Of a stretch of DNA of 51,943 nt, positions 9,385-17,423 are shown in pieces (position 1 is the stretch's first letter; every line of letters starts with the position of its first letter). The DNA lies in the NCBI GenBank assembly GCA_016193365.1, contig JACPSI010000157.1, positions 1 through 51,943 on the forward strand, in the 5' to 3' direction. The stretch comes from Ignavibacteriales bacterium (GTDB lineage Bacteria; Bacteroidota; Ignavibacteria; UBA10030). A program made the position numbers and the translations under genes. The notes beneath the pieces are model-generated. The model had not been told where the DNA came from and did no database searches. It saw nothing but the letters and a program-made list of their open reading frames with translations.

Positions 9385-10956
9385 ATGAATAACACTGTGA
9401 ACACGAAAAAGATACTCTGGGTAGACGACGAAATCGACCTTCTCAAGGCTCACCTGAAGCTCCTGGAACAAAAAGGATACTTTGTCGAGACGGCGACGAA
9501 CGGCGAAGATGCCATCGACCTGGTGAAGGAAAAAAGCTACGACCTTGTTTTTCTCGACGAGATGATGCCCGGCAAAGGAGGGCTTGAAACCCTCGCCGAA
9601 ATCAAGGACATCGTGCCTGCCCTGCCGGTCGTTATGGTGACCAAAAGCGAAGCCGAAAGCCTTATGGAGGATGCCATCGGCGGGAAGATCACTGATTACC
9701 TCGTCAAACCGGTCAACCCAAGTCAGATTCTTTTGGCGTGCAAGAAAATCCTTGATGCCAAAAAGATCGCGGGCGAATACGTTTCGCGTGACTATGCCGT
9801 GGAGTTCCAGAAAATCACGCTCTCCTTGATGAACCCCATGGCCGAACAGGGGTGGATAGACCTCTACGTCAAATTGACAAACTGGGACGTCGAGCTCGAT
9901 GAACATCCCGGCCTTGGCCTTCATCAGACACTCATCGACCAGAAACGGGAATGTAACGTTGAATTTGGGAAGTTCGTCGACCGCAATTACCGGAATTGGA
10001 TCGAACGCCCCGACCGTCCCGTGCCGCTGTCTCCGGACGTGATGGAACGGTTTGTCCTCCCGCAGCTCAACGAAAAGTCGTCGGTGTTCTTTTTTGTCAT
10101 CGATTGCCTGCGCCTCGACCAGTGGTTGACGATGGAGCAGATGCTCGGTGACTACTTCACGATAGAAAAAGACTACTACTTCAGTATCCTCCCGACAGCG
10201 ACACCGTATTCCCGGAACGCAATCTTCAGCGGCCTCTTTCCTCTCGACCTCGAAAAACGGTTTCCGGAAATCTGGCAGGCCGGCGACGACGACGAAAGCA
10301 GCCGCAACAGGCACGAGCATCAGCTTATGGAAAAATTGCTCGAACGGAAGAACATCCAGCTCAAGCCCGAGCCCAAGTACGTCAAGATCCTCGATGCGGA
10401 ATTCGGACGCCAGGTGGAAAACAACATCCTTTCCTATGCTCAGGGAAGGCTCACGGCCATCGTCGTGAATTTTATCGACATGCTGGCGCACGGGAGGTCG
10501 GATTCGCCTCTGTTAAAAGAAATTGCACCCGACGAGCCCGCGTACCGTTCGCTCACGCAGTCCTGGTTCCAACATTCTTCTCTTTTCAGCATGCTCAAGA
10601 CCCTCTCGCGCCAGAAACAGGTGAAGATTGTCATTACGACAGACCACGGCAGCGTCCGCTGTCTAAGGGGGACGAAAGTCATTGGTGATCGCGAGGCGTC
10701 GACAAATCTCAGGTACAAGTTCGGGCGTAACCTGAAAGTGGAAGACAAAGAGGCAGTTTTTGTGAAGAACCCTACGGATTTTAAACTGCCGCGAGGGAGC
10801 GTGACGACGAATTATGTGATTGCGAAAGAAGATTACTACTTTGTCTATCCGACAGACTACCACAGATACCTCAACCAGTATCGTGACAGCTTCCAGCATG
10901 GCGGGATTTCGATGGAAGAAATGATCCTCCCGGTCGTCACGCTCAGACCCAGATAA
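9385..10956 (+). CDS. porX: PorX-type response regulator with PglZ phosphatase-fold domain
   Basis: The 523-residue protein starts with a receiver domain (about 8-125) with D14/D15, phospho-acceptor D58 in LVFLDEMMPG and K108. The rest is a PglZ alkaline-phosphatase-superfamily domain. Metal-site candidates are D240 (FFFVIDCLRLDQ), the T271/T273 area (LPTATPYSRNAIFSG), D365/H369 (NFIDMLAHGRSD), D420/H421 (TTDHGSVR) and H505 (FQHGG). Length, architecture and the D58 position match PorX, which controls T9SS gene expression with the kinase PorY and sigma factor SigP in Porphyromonas. It lies immediately downstream of sprA and 3 bp before tsaE. No PorY-like kinase is seen in the window. Cytoplasmic. 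Confidence 0.93.
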   Translation: MNNTVNTKKILWVDDEIDLLKAHLKLLEQKGYFVETATNGEDAIDLVKEKSYDLVFLDEMMPGKGGLETLAEIKDIVPALPVVMVTKSEAESLMEDAIGGKITDYLVKPVNPSQILLACKKILDAKKIAGEYVSRDYAVEFQKITLSLMNPMAEQGWIDLYVKLTNWDVELDEHPGLGLHQTLIDQKRECNVEFGKFVDRNYRNWIERPDRPVPLSPDVMERFVLPQLNEKSSVFFFVIDCLRLDQWLTMEQMLGDYFTIEKDYYFSILPTATPYSRNAIFSGLFPLDLEKRFPEIWQAGDDDESSRNRHEHQLMEKLLERKNIQLKPEPKYVKILDAEFGRQVENNILSYAQGRLTAIVVNFIDMLAHGRSDSPLLKEIAPDEPAYRSLTQSWFQHSSLFSMLKTLSRQKQVKIVITTDHGSVRCLRGTKVIGDREASTNLRYKFGRNLKVEDKEAVFVKNPTDFKLPRGSVTTNYVIAKEDYYFVYPTDYHRYLNQYRDSFQHGGISMEEMILPVVTLRPR

Positions 10957-10959
10957 TCC

Positions 10960-11439
10960 ATGAAGCAGCGGACAAGGTCAGCCGCCGAAACTCAGGCCCT
11001 TGCTTCGACGTTCGCACGACAATTACGGAAGGGCGATATTGTCGCGCTGTATGGAGACCTCGGTTCGGGGAAGACGCAGTTCGCGAAAGGGTTGTGCGCT
11101 TTTTTCGGAGTGCGGGAACATGTCACGAGCCCCACTTTTGTTTTGCTGAACCGGTACAGCGGAAAGGACGCTGCAGGAAAAGAACTTCTGATCTTTCACT
11201 TCGACCTGTATCGGATCAAATCTCTTTCGGAAATCTACGACCTTGGTTACGAAGAATTTTTTTCACAGGATGGCATCTGTATGATCGAGTGGGGCGAACA
11301 CTTAAAGGACCTCCTCCCGCTCCAGCGCTATGACGTTCGAATTTCGTTCGGCGGTGTGGAAGAAGAAAGAATCATCGAAACGGAGAAATACGACTCCTCC
11401 GGGCGGCTGCTCACAACAACGATGCAATACACTCAATGA
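10960..11439 (+). CDS. tsaE: tRNA threonylcarbamoyladenosine biosynthesis ATPase TsaE
   Basis: The 159-residue protein carries the P-loop GDLGSGKT (32-39), the TSPTFVLLNRY segment and HFDLYRI, followed by MIEWGEH, all hallmarks of TsaE (YjeE). TsaE is the ATPase that works with TsaB and TsaD to transfer threonylcarbamoyl to A37 of ANN-decoding tRNAs. The start codon lies 3 bp after the porX stop, and the gene overlaps tsaB by 4 bp (ATGA), so porX-tsaE-tsaB is almost certainly one transcript. The first five residues are basic and unremarkable. Length is normal for the family. Confidence 0.95.
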   Translation: MKQRTRSAAETQALASTFARQLRKGDIVALYGDLGSGKTQFAKGLCAFFGVREHVTSPTFVLLNRYSGKDAAGKELLIFHFDLYRIKSLSEIYDLGYEEFFSQDGICMIEWGEHLKDLLPLQRYDVRISFGGVEEERIIETEKYDSSGRLLTTTMQYTQ

Positions 11440-12128
11440 ATATCCTCGGCATTGAAACATCGACTGCAACATGCTCTGTCGGTTTTGTGGACGAGGAAGG
11501 AGTCTCGGTCGAGCGTTCCCTGGTGGAATCGCATATCCACTCTGAAAAACTCCAAACCCTTATCTCCAATGTTCTCCAGGACGCGAAAACGTCGATGATT
11601 GCCGTTGATGCAGTGGCAGTCTCCATTGGCCCGGGTTCATTCACAGGCCTGCGAATCGGCCTGAGCAGCGCAAAAGGGCTGTGTTACGCAATCGGAAAGC
11701 CGATTCTTTCAGTGTCGACCTTTGAGGCAATGGCAAGAGCCGTTGTCCGGTTTCGCCCTCTCGTTCAAAATATTGTCATCCTTCTCGATGCAAAACAGTC
11801 GGATTTCTATGTGGGCAGTTTCAGTAGGGTTGGCGACCTTGTCGAGACAGGATTGGAAGTGGCCGTCAAACCGCTCGAGGAGTGTGTTCGTGCTCTTCCT
11901 GTTGATGAACGGGCGCTGGTGCTGACGGACTCGCCACTCAGAATTCGGACTGCGTTTGGTCAGAACGTTGCCTGCGAGTCTCCCCACGCCTTTTGCCGTG
12001 GCGACATTGTGGCACACATCGGCCTCGAAAAATTCCTGTCGAAACAATTCAGCGGCCTTGAGGCTCTTGAGCCGATGTACCTGAAAGACTTTTTTGCAAA
12101 ACGTGAGCCTTTGAGCGCACATGCCTGA
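11436..12128 (+). CDS. tsaB: tRNA threonylcarbamoyladenosine biosynthesis protein TsaB
   Basis: The 230-residue protein opens with ILGIETSTATCSVGF, the ASKHA-fold start of TsaB (YeaZ), and contains the family signature SIGPGSFTGLRIGLSSAKGL. TsaB is the non-catalytic dimerisation partner of TsaD in t6A synthesis. It overlaps the end of tsaE by 4 bp, suggesting translational coupling and matched amounts of the two subunits. TsaD itself is not in this window. Length is normal. Confidence 0.95.
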   Translation: MNILGIETSTATCSVGFVDEEGVSVERSLVESHIHSEKLQTLISNVLQDAKTSMIAVDAVAVSIGPGSFTGLRIGLSSAKGLCYAIGKPILSVSTFEAMARAVVRFRPLVQNIVILLDAKQSDFYVGSFSRVGDLVETGLEVAVKPLEECVRALPVDERALVLTDSPLRIRTAFGQNVACESPHAFCRGDIVAHIGLEKFLSKQFSGLEALEPMYLKDFFAKREPLSAHA

Positions 12129-12169
12129 TTCTCCACTTCCTTTTTCGTCAAACTAAGAGAGGAGCTTCC

Positions 12170-13012
12170 ATGGCCTGGTTCCGGCGTTCGCAAGAGAATA
12201 TTCAAACAGGAGGGCCGAAGAAAGACGTCCCCGACGGCATGTGGACGAAATGCGGCGGCTGCGGAGAGATTATTCATCGCAAACAGCTCGAACAGAACCT
12301 CTTTACCTGTTACAAATGCAACTATCACTTCCGCATCGGCAGCAAGGTATACTTTGAGATTCTCCTGGACAAGAAAACTTTCAAGGAGATGGACAAAAAA
12401 ATCCGGTCCATGGACCCGTTGAATTTTGTCGATTCGAAAAAATACTCACAACGCCTTGACGAAGCTGTGCGCAAGACGGGTCTGATGGAAGCTGTCCGAA
12501 TCGGGACGGGAGAAATCAACGGCCTGCCGGTCGTTGTGGCCTGCATGGACTTCGCCTTCATCGGCGGAAGCATGGGGTCGGTGGTGGGAGAAAAAATCGC
12601 CCGCGCCATCGATGCAGCCAGACTGAAGAAGCATCCGCTGATCATCGTCTCTTCGAGCGGCGGCGCAAGGATGATGGAAGGCGCTCTTTCGCTGATGCAA
12701 CTGGCAAAGTCGAGCGCGAAACTCGCCCAGCTCTCCGACGCCGGTGTTCCCTATATATCCATCATGACGGACCCAACCACCGGAGGCGTCACCGCAAGCT
12801 TTGCCATGCTCGGGGATGTTCACATCGCGGAGCCGGCCGCCCTCATCGGCTTTGCCGGACCTCGCGTGATTAAACAGACTATTGGAAAGGACCTCCCCAA
12901 AGGGTTCCAACGCGCGGAATTCTTGCTGGAGAAAGGCTTCGTCGATATGGTCGTGCATCGAAAGGAGATGAAGGAGACCGTGTCGAAAATCCTCACATTG
13001 CTCCAGAACTGA
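12170..13012 (+). CDS. accD: Acetyl-CoA carboxylase carboxyltransferase subunit beta
   Basis: The 280-residue protein has the N-terminal zinc ribbon of AccD (C28, C31, C47, C50 in WTKCGGCG...FTCYKCNYH) and the crotonase-like carboxyltransferase core. The core shows GGSMGSVVGEKIARA, SSSGGARMMEGALSL and GGVTASFAMLGD. With AccA it moves carboxyl from biotin on AccB to acetyl-CoA, giving malonyl-CoA for fatty-acid synthesis. A good ribosome-binding site (AGAGAGG, about 12157) precedes the ATG. The partner accA is nearly 29 kb away at 41942, beyond the polysaccharide locus. The arginase gene follows after only 3 bp. Confidence 0.96.
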   Translation: MAWFRRSQENIQTGGPKKDVPDGMWTKCGGCGEIIHRKQLEQNLFTCYKCNYHFRIGSKVYFEILLDKKTFKEMDKKIRSMDPLNFVDSKKYSQRLDEAVRKTGLMEAVRIGTGEINGLPVVVACMDFAFIGGSMGSVVGEKIARAIDAARLKKHPLIIVSSSGGARMMEGALSLMQLAKSSAKLAQLSDAGVPYISIMTDPTTGGVTASFAMLGDVHIAEPAALIGFAGPRVIKQTIGKDLPKGFQRAEFLLEKGFVDMVVHRKEMKETVSKILTLLQN

Positions 13013-13015
13013 AGC

Positions 13016-13918
13016 ATGAAAATTCACATCGTAGGGGTCCCGATGGACCTTGGCGCCGGACGACGCGGCGTTGATATGGGGCCATCGGCAATACGCATTG
13101 CCGGAGTCGCGGAGAAACTCAAAGTGCTAGGGCATATCGTCATCGATGAAGGCGACATTCCGGTCAAGAACCCTGAACAGCAGAAAATCCGCAACGAGAG
13201 GCTGAAGTACCTTCCGGAAATCGTCCGCGCATGTACATTCCTTGGTTCCAAAATTGAAAAAATTGTCTCAGGCGGGGAATTTCCACTGGTGCTCGGCGGC
13301 GACCACTCCGTGGCTATCGGGACGATTGCCGGGATTTCAGCGTCTTGCCGCAAAACCAATAAAAAGCTCGGCGTTTTGTGGATCGATGCGCATGGCGACC
13401 TGAACACGGACAAGACCACGCCGTCCGGCAACATTCACGGAATGCCACTGGCAGTTTCGATTGGGTTAGGTGCCATAGAGCTCACGTCGGTTGCCGGTGA
13501 TTTCCGAAAGGTGGATCCGAAAAATGTCGTCCTGCTGGCAACTCGAGACCTCGATGACGGCGAACGGAAACACATCCGCCAGCACGGCATTAACATTTTT
13601 ACCATGGAAGAAATCGATAAACACGGTATGTCGGTGATTGTCGCAAAGGCTTTAAGAAAAATTCGTGATGTCGACCATCTTCACGTCAGCTTCGACCTGG
13701 ACGCCGTCGACCCATCCGTGGCGCCCGGCGTCGGCACGCCCGTCAAAGGGGGACTGAATTACCGGGAAGCTCATCTGATTATGGAAGAGCTGAATGAGTA
13801 CGGAAAAATGGCATCACTCGAAGTGGTCGAAGCAAATCCGATTCTCGATAGCAGAAACCAATCCGCCGAATTCGCCGTTGAGCTCATCCAGTCAGGGTTC
13901 GGCAAAAAAATCATCTGA
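13016..13918 (+). CDS. rocF: Arginase (ureohydrolase family)
   Basis: The 300-residue protein is a complete arginase. Manganese ligands are H97 (GGDHSVAIG), D124, H126 and D128 (WIDAHGDLN), and D227 and D229 (SFDLDAVDP). The substrate-loop segment SGNIHGMPLA with H141 and the VAPGVGTPV stretch separate it from agmatinase. It hydrolyses L-arginine to ornithine and urea. It sits between accD (3 bp before) and panC (1-bp TGATG overlap), so all three are likely co-transcribed. No urease or ornithine-using gene is nearby, so the physiological role (nitrogen, polyamine or proline supply) is open. Substrate assignment rests on family motifs only. Confidence 0.92.
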   Translation: MKIHIVGVPMDLGAGRRGVDMGPSAIRIAGVAEKLKVLGHIVIDEGDIPVKNPEQQKIRNERLKYLPEIVRACTFLGSKIEKIVSGGEFPLVLGGDHSVAIGTIAGISASCRKTNKKLGVLWIDAHGDLNTDKTTPSGNIHGMPLAVSIGLGAIELTSVAGDFRKVDPKNVVLLATRDLDDGERKHIRQHGINIFTMEEIDKHGMSVIVAKALRKIRDVDHLHVSFDLDAVDPSVAPGVGTPVKGGLNYREAHLIMEELNEYGKMASLEVVEANPILDSRNQSAEFAVELIQSGFGKKII

Positions 13919-14769
13919 TGAACATCATTTCGACGGTTGCAGAGATGCAGGCTGAGGCTTCACGCCTGCGGGCAGAGGGGAGGAAGATCGGCGTTGTGCC
14001 AACCATGGGATATCTGCATGAGGGGCATGCAAGCCTCATACGTCGGGCGAAGGAAATCTGCGATGTTGTCGTTGTAACTATTTTTGTCAACCCGACGCAA
14101 TTCGGCCCGGGCGAGGATTTCGACCGGTATCCTCGCGATTTTCAACGAGACAGTGAGATCGCTTTAAAATGCGGCGCGGACATTATCTTCAGGCCCGACA
14201 AACAGGAAATGTATCCTGAAGGATACAAGACGTACATTGAGGTGGAGGATATTTCCAGTACTTTTGAAGGCAAAATTCGTCCCGGACATTTTCGCGGTGT
14301 GGCCACAATCGTTGCCAAGCTGCTTCATGCGACACATCCCCATATTGCCGTGTTCGGTCAAAAAGATGCCCAGCAGTCATACGTCATCCGGCAAATGGTT
14401 CATGACCTCAACTTCGACGTGGAAATCGTCGTCGCGCCCATTGTGCGAGAACCCGACGGCCTTGCACTGAGCTCAAGGAATGTCTATTTGAAAAACGGCC
14501 AGCGAGCAAGCGCCGTTTTTCTCTATAAGTCTTTACAACATGTTGAAAATCGTGTGAAATCCGGAGAGCGCTCCGTGGCCAAACTCCGGGCTGAAATGGA
14601 GGAGATCCTGAAGAAAGGGAATCCAACGCAGATCGACTACGTTGCGTTCGTTCGGCCGTCGACGTTTACTGAAATTGAAACCATCGAGACTCCGGAAGTT
14701 CTCATTGCTCTCGCAGTTCGATTCGGTTCAACCCGGCTCATTGATAACATAATTGTTTCAGTGGTTTGA
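13918..14769 (+). CDS. panC: Pantothenate synthetase
   Basis: The 283-residue protein has the nucleotidyltransferase signature VPTMGYLHEGHASLI with H34 and H37 (HIGH-type motif), the FVNPTQFGPGEDFDRYPR block and the KMSKS-like DGLALSSRNVYL. PanC condenses pantoate with beta-alanine using ATP, the last step of vitamin B5 synthesis and a precursor step for CoA. The start overlaps the arginase stop by one base (TGATG). No panB or panD is present here. Length is normal and no residue of the motifs is missing. Confidence 0.96.
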   Translation: MNIISTVAEMQAEASRLRAEGRKIGVVPTMGYLHEGHASLIRRAKEICDVVVVTIFVNPTQFGPGEDFDRYPRDFQRDSEIALKCGADIIFRPDKQEMYPEGYKTYIEVEDISSTFEGKIRPGHFRGVATIVAKLLHATHPHIAVFGQKDAQQSYVIRQMVHDLNFDVEIVVAPIVREPDGLALSSRNVYLKNGQRASAVFLYKSLQHVENRVKSGERSVAKLRAEMEEILKKGNPTQIDYVAFVRPSTFTEIETIETPEVLIALAVRFGSTRLIDNIIVSVV

Positions 14770-14847
14770 TCCCTTGCCGAAAACGAAATCGTATCTTGCT
14801 TACGACTTGCATGCAGGACGTGACCGTCTGACTCGAAACTCTATGCG

Positions 14848-14867
14848 GGTCGTCCTGAAGGACGACC
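14848..14867. repeat. Perfect palindromic hairpin GGTCGTCC-TGAA-GGACGACC
   Basis: An 8-bp stem with a TGAA tetraloop in the 207-bp gap between panC and the GlmU-like gene. A degenerate second copy lies at 14932-14951 (CGTCCTGGAGAACGGACCTAC). Both end in ACCTAC. No T-run follows, so it resembles a REP-type intergenic repeat more than a terminator. Confidence 0.65.
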
Positions 14868-14976
14868 TACCAGTGTACTTGTCGGTCGGAGTTTTACGCC
14901 AACCTCTCGGAATGAAATCTAGCTTCTAAGCCGTCCTGGAGAACGGACCTACTCATAATTATGAAATAGCTCCAGA

Positions 14977-15750
14977 ATGACACGTCGAGCATCTGAATCC
15001 GCAAAACAAGATTTCGCAGCCGTCATCATGGCCGCAGGCAAGGGCACGAGGATGAAAAACCCCAACCTCGCGAAGGTCATGTACGAACTGAACGGCAAAC
15101 CGATGATCCACTACGTTGTCGACCTCGCGTACGACTTACATGCAAGCCGAGTGATCGTCATTGTCGGCCATCAGCGGGAGATTGTCAGTGCGTATGTCCG
15201 CAAAACGCATCCTGACGTCGAGTGCGTCCTGCAGGATCAACAGCTTGGCACCGGCCACGCGATCCAACAGTCGGAATCAACGCTCAAGAATTTCGAAGGA
15301 AGTGTTCTCGTTCTCTCAGGAGATGTCCCGCTTCTGCAACGAGACGCCATGGAAAAGCTCATCGCACATCATTCGGGCACCGGGGCGGTGGCAACCATCT
15401 TGACGGCGGACATCGAGGACCCGACGGGATACGGACGGATTGTCCGGAACGCGGACGGGTCGGTGAAGAAAATAGTGGAGCATCGTGACGCGTCACCGGA
15501 AGAGCTGGCCATCAGGGAAATGAATTCGGGTATCTATGTTTTCGAAAAAGACAAACTCTTTGACGGACTCAGCCATATCGGAGTGCACAACGTCCAGAAC
15601 GAGTACTACCTCACGGACGTGTTCGAGTATTTTTGGAAGCATGGCTGGAGAGTATCGGCCGTGAAAGCGCCTCATGTCGACGAAATTCGCGGCGTGAATA
15701 CCGTGGAACAGCTGGAAGAGGCAAGAGCCGTCCTCGAAGGTCGGGCGTGA
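14977..15750 (+). CDS. GlmU-like NTP-transferase lacking the acetyltransferase domain
   Basis: The 257-residue protein matches the pyrophosphorylase half of GlmU: AAGKGTRMK (19-27), the CVLQDQQLGTGHAIQQ uridine-binding block, VLSGDVPLL, GYGRIVRN, and MNSGIYVFEKDKLF. It ends at VNTVEQLEEARAVLEGRA, where full GlmU would continue into the left-handed beta-helix acetyltransferase domain. That half is absent, and the sequence after 15750 does not encode it in any frame. It should make UDP-GlcNAc, or a similar UDP-sugar, from UTP and the sugar-1-phosphate; the acetylation would need another enzyme. UDP-GlcNAc would feed wecB and cell-wall synthesis. Confidence 0.88.
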   Translation: MTRRASESAKQDFAAVIMAAGKGTRMKNPNLAKVMYELNGKPMIHYVVDLAYDLHASRVIVIVGHQREIVSAYVRKTHPDVECVLQDQQLGTGHAIQQSESTLKNFEGSVLVLSGDVPLLQRDAMEKLIAHHSGTGAVATILTADIEDPTGYGRIVRNADGSVKKIVEHRDASPEELAIREMNSGIYVFEKDKLFDGLSHIGVHNVQNEYYLTDVFEYFWKHGWRVSAVKAPHVDEIRGVNTVEQLEEARAVLEGRA

Positions 15751-15866
15751 GCATGTCTGCTGCTGACGAAACCTTCGAGCCTCTCATGCGTCCAACCTGT
15801 ATCCGATTCTGTTGACAATCATTCGAGTTTTGACTATCATTCATTCAGAGAAAAAGGAGGAAATCC

Positions 15867-16373
15867 ATGAGATCAGCGTTTAGTTGGGCGGCAGCGATTC
15901 TCCTCATCGCCGGAACGGCAAACGGCCAGCTTAAATCGAGGCCCGAAGAAAGGCCAAGTGTCAGCGAATCGATCATCCGCAGCGACAACAGCGGATTGAT
16001 GTTTGGATGGTTTGACCCCAGCCGGCTCACAATGCATCACAGTTATTCGCTGAGTTATTCGAGCTTTGGCGGACAGGGGCTTTCCCTCGGCGTTTATACC
16101 AACAGCCTGCTCTATCAGTTTTCTGACCCACTGTCTGTGCAGTTCGACATCAGCCTGATGCATTCGCCGTACAATACGTTTGGGAATGAATTTGGCAAGA
16201 ATTTCTCAGGTGTGTATCTCAGCCGTGCGCAGCTCAATTACAAGCCCACGGACAACATGTGGCTTCAGATCCAGTTCCGGCAAGTTCCCTCGTTATACTG
16301 GCTGGGCAATTCCGGATACTACCTGCCAAATTATTATAACGGATTCGACGTGCGCGAGGAGAACAACCACTGA
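15867..16373 (+). CDS. Small secreted protein of unknown function
   Basis: The 168-residue protein starts with a clear Sec signal peptide (MRSAFSWAAAILLIAGTANG, cleavage probably before Q21). A strong Shine-Dalgarno AAGGAGG lies about 7 bases upstream of the ATG. The mature part is rich in aromatic and polar residues in alternating pattern (SYSLSYSSFG, LYQFSDPLSVQFDISLMH, LQIQFRQVPSLYWLG), suggesting beta-strands and an outer-membrane or periplasmic location. I recognise no named domain. It stands alone, with its own terminator at 16404-16452. Confidence 0.8.
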   Translation: MRSAFSWAAAILLIAGTANGQLKSRPEERPSVSESIIRSDNSGLMFGWFDPSRLTMHHSYSLSYSSFGGQGLSLGVYTNSLLYQFSDPLSVQFDISLMHSPYNTFGNEFGKNFSGVYLSRAQLNYKPTDNMWLQIQFRQVPSLYWLGNSGYYLPNYYNGFDVREENNH

Positions 16374-16402
16374 CTCTGTTGTACAATCGAGTTTGTTCAA
16401 TC

Positions 16403-16452
16403 ACCGAGCAGGCACACCACCTTAAAAGGAAGAGCCTGCTCGGTTCGTTTTT
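16403..16452 (+). terminator. Intrinsic terminator after the small secreted protein
   Basis: ACCGAGCAGGC (16403-16413) and GCCTGCTCGGT (16434-16444) form an 11-bp GC-rich stem with a 20-nt loop, followed by TCGTTTTT (16445-16452). This is a classical rho-independent terminator for the gene ending at 16373. Unusually, it runs directly into the GTG that opens the next reading frame. Confidence 0.85.
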
Positions 16453-16965
16453 GTGCCGAGGGAGAGGCAAGCGATAAAAGAACCGTCAGTTACACCGGCC
16501 GTCCATTCCGCTCCTTCACAACACCACGTTGTTGAAACAACTGCCACTTCCGGCAAATTTCCATCCCGCAAAGCCTTGCTCTTGACCTTAGGACTTGTGG
16601 TCGTTGGAGCTATCTATTTTCTCGCGATGAACCCTGATGAACCAGAAGTACGGCAATTCGGGAGGACCAGAGCAATTCAGCTCGACGTCCAGAATGGCAC
16701 GGGCGAGGCCAGGCTCGCCCAGAAACTGACAGAATTCCTCAGGGCGGAAGGCTTCGATGTTGTGGAACTGGGCAATTACAAATCGCAGGACATTCCCCGG
16801 ACGATGGTGCTCGACCGGGCAGGCAACATGCATGCCGCAAAATTTGTCGCGGCTTCACTGGGAATCGATGAAGAACGTGTCGTCCAGCAGGTGGACAAGA
16901 ATTTGTTCCTGGACGTTACTGTTGTCATCGGAAAGGATTTTGCTTCTCTGAGGGCATTTCGTTAA
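16453..16965 (+). CDS. Membrane-anchored LytR_C-domain protein
   Basis: The 170-residue frame has a polar N-terminus, one membrane segment (about 38-54, LLLTLGLVVVGAIYFLA) and a C-terminal LytR_C-like domain (about 75-165). That domain shows the typical start IQLDVQNGTGEARLAQKLTEFL and the end VTVVIGKDF. This domain accompanies LytR-CpsA-Psr envelope proteins and may bind cell-wall polymers. The catalytic LCP domain is absent. The GTG at 16453 abuts the terminator T-run and has no usable ribosome-binding site, so the true start may be inside, for example a TTG near the membrane segment. rsfS follows directly. Confidence 0.7.
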   Translation: MPRERQAIKEPSVTPAVHSAPSQHHVVETTATSGKFPSRKALLLTLGLVVVGAIYFLAMNPDEPEVRQFGRTRAIQLDVQNGTGEARLAQKLTEFLRAEGFDVVELGNYKSQDIPRTMVLDRAGNMHAAKFVAASLGIDEERVVQQVDKNLFLDVTVVIGKDFASLRAFR

Positions 16966-16985
16966 GGCATGCGGGGAGACTTGCT

Positions 16986-17423
16986 CTGACTTCGGGAACA
17001 CTTGCCAAAACAATCATCCGTTTCGCTTTGGAGAAAAAGGCGAGGAACGTTGTGATGATGGATCTGCGGAAAGTAACATCGACGACGGATTTTTTTGTGA
17101 TCTGCACCGCCGACTCCGACACGCAAGTCAAAGCGATTGCTGATTCGATCGTTGAGGGAACAATGTCGAAGGGAGTTCGCGTCTGGCATTCGGAAGGAAT
17201 GCAGGCTCTGTTCTGGGTAGTCCTGGATTACGTCGACGTCGTCGTACATATTTTTCTGAAAGAGGCGAGGTCATTTTACAACCTCGAACGCCTCTGGAGC
17301 GATGCCGGGATCACGGAAATAGAAGACGAAGCGGAGCAGGAAGCTGTCAGTACACGACGACAGAACGTGCGAGCGCCCTCCGCGGCTCATCGGAAGACAA
17401 AAAGAACGACAAAACGGTCATGA
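16986..17423 (+). CDS. rsfS: Ribosome silencing factor RsfS
   Basis: The core matches RsfS (Iojap/DUF143 family): FALEKKARNVVMMDLRKV, TTDFFVICTADSDTQVKAIA, WHSEGMQALFWVVLDYVDVV and HIFLKEARSFYNLERLW. RsfS binds L14 on the large subunit and blocks subunit joining in starvation. The first conventional start codon in frame is TTG at 17028, but the family helix clearly begins earlier (LTSGTLAKTIIRFALEKK). I therefore place the start at the in-frame CTG at 16986; the exact start is uncertain. The C-terminal tail after about residue 115 is basic and non-conserved. The gene overlaps argS by 4 bp (ATGA). Confidence 0.88.
   Translation: MTSGTLAKTIIRFALEKKARNVVMMDLRKVTSTTDFFVICTADSDTQVKAIADSIVEGTMSKGVRVWHSEGMQALFWVVLDYVDVVVHIFLKEARSFYNLERLWSDAGITEIEDEAEQEAVSTRRQNVRAPSAAHRKTKRTTKRS

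Noticed and set aside
9370-10491. A 373-codon minus-strand open frame over porX
   Set aside because: It mirrors porX, which has clear domain matches; the antisense product has no family features.
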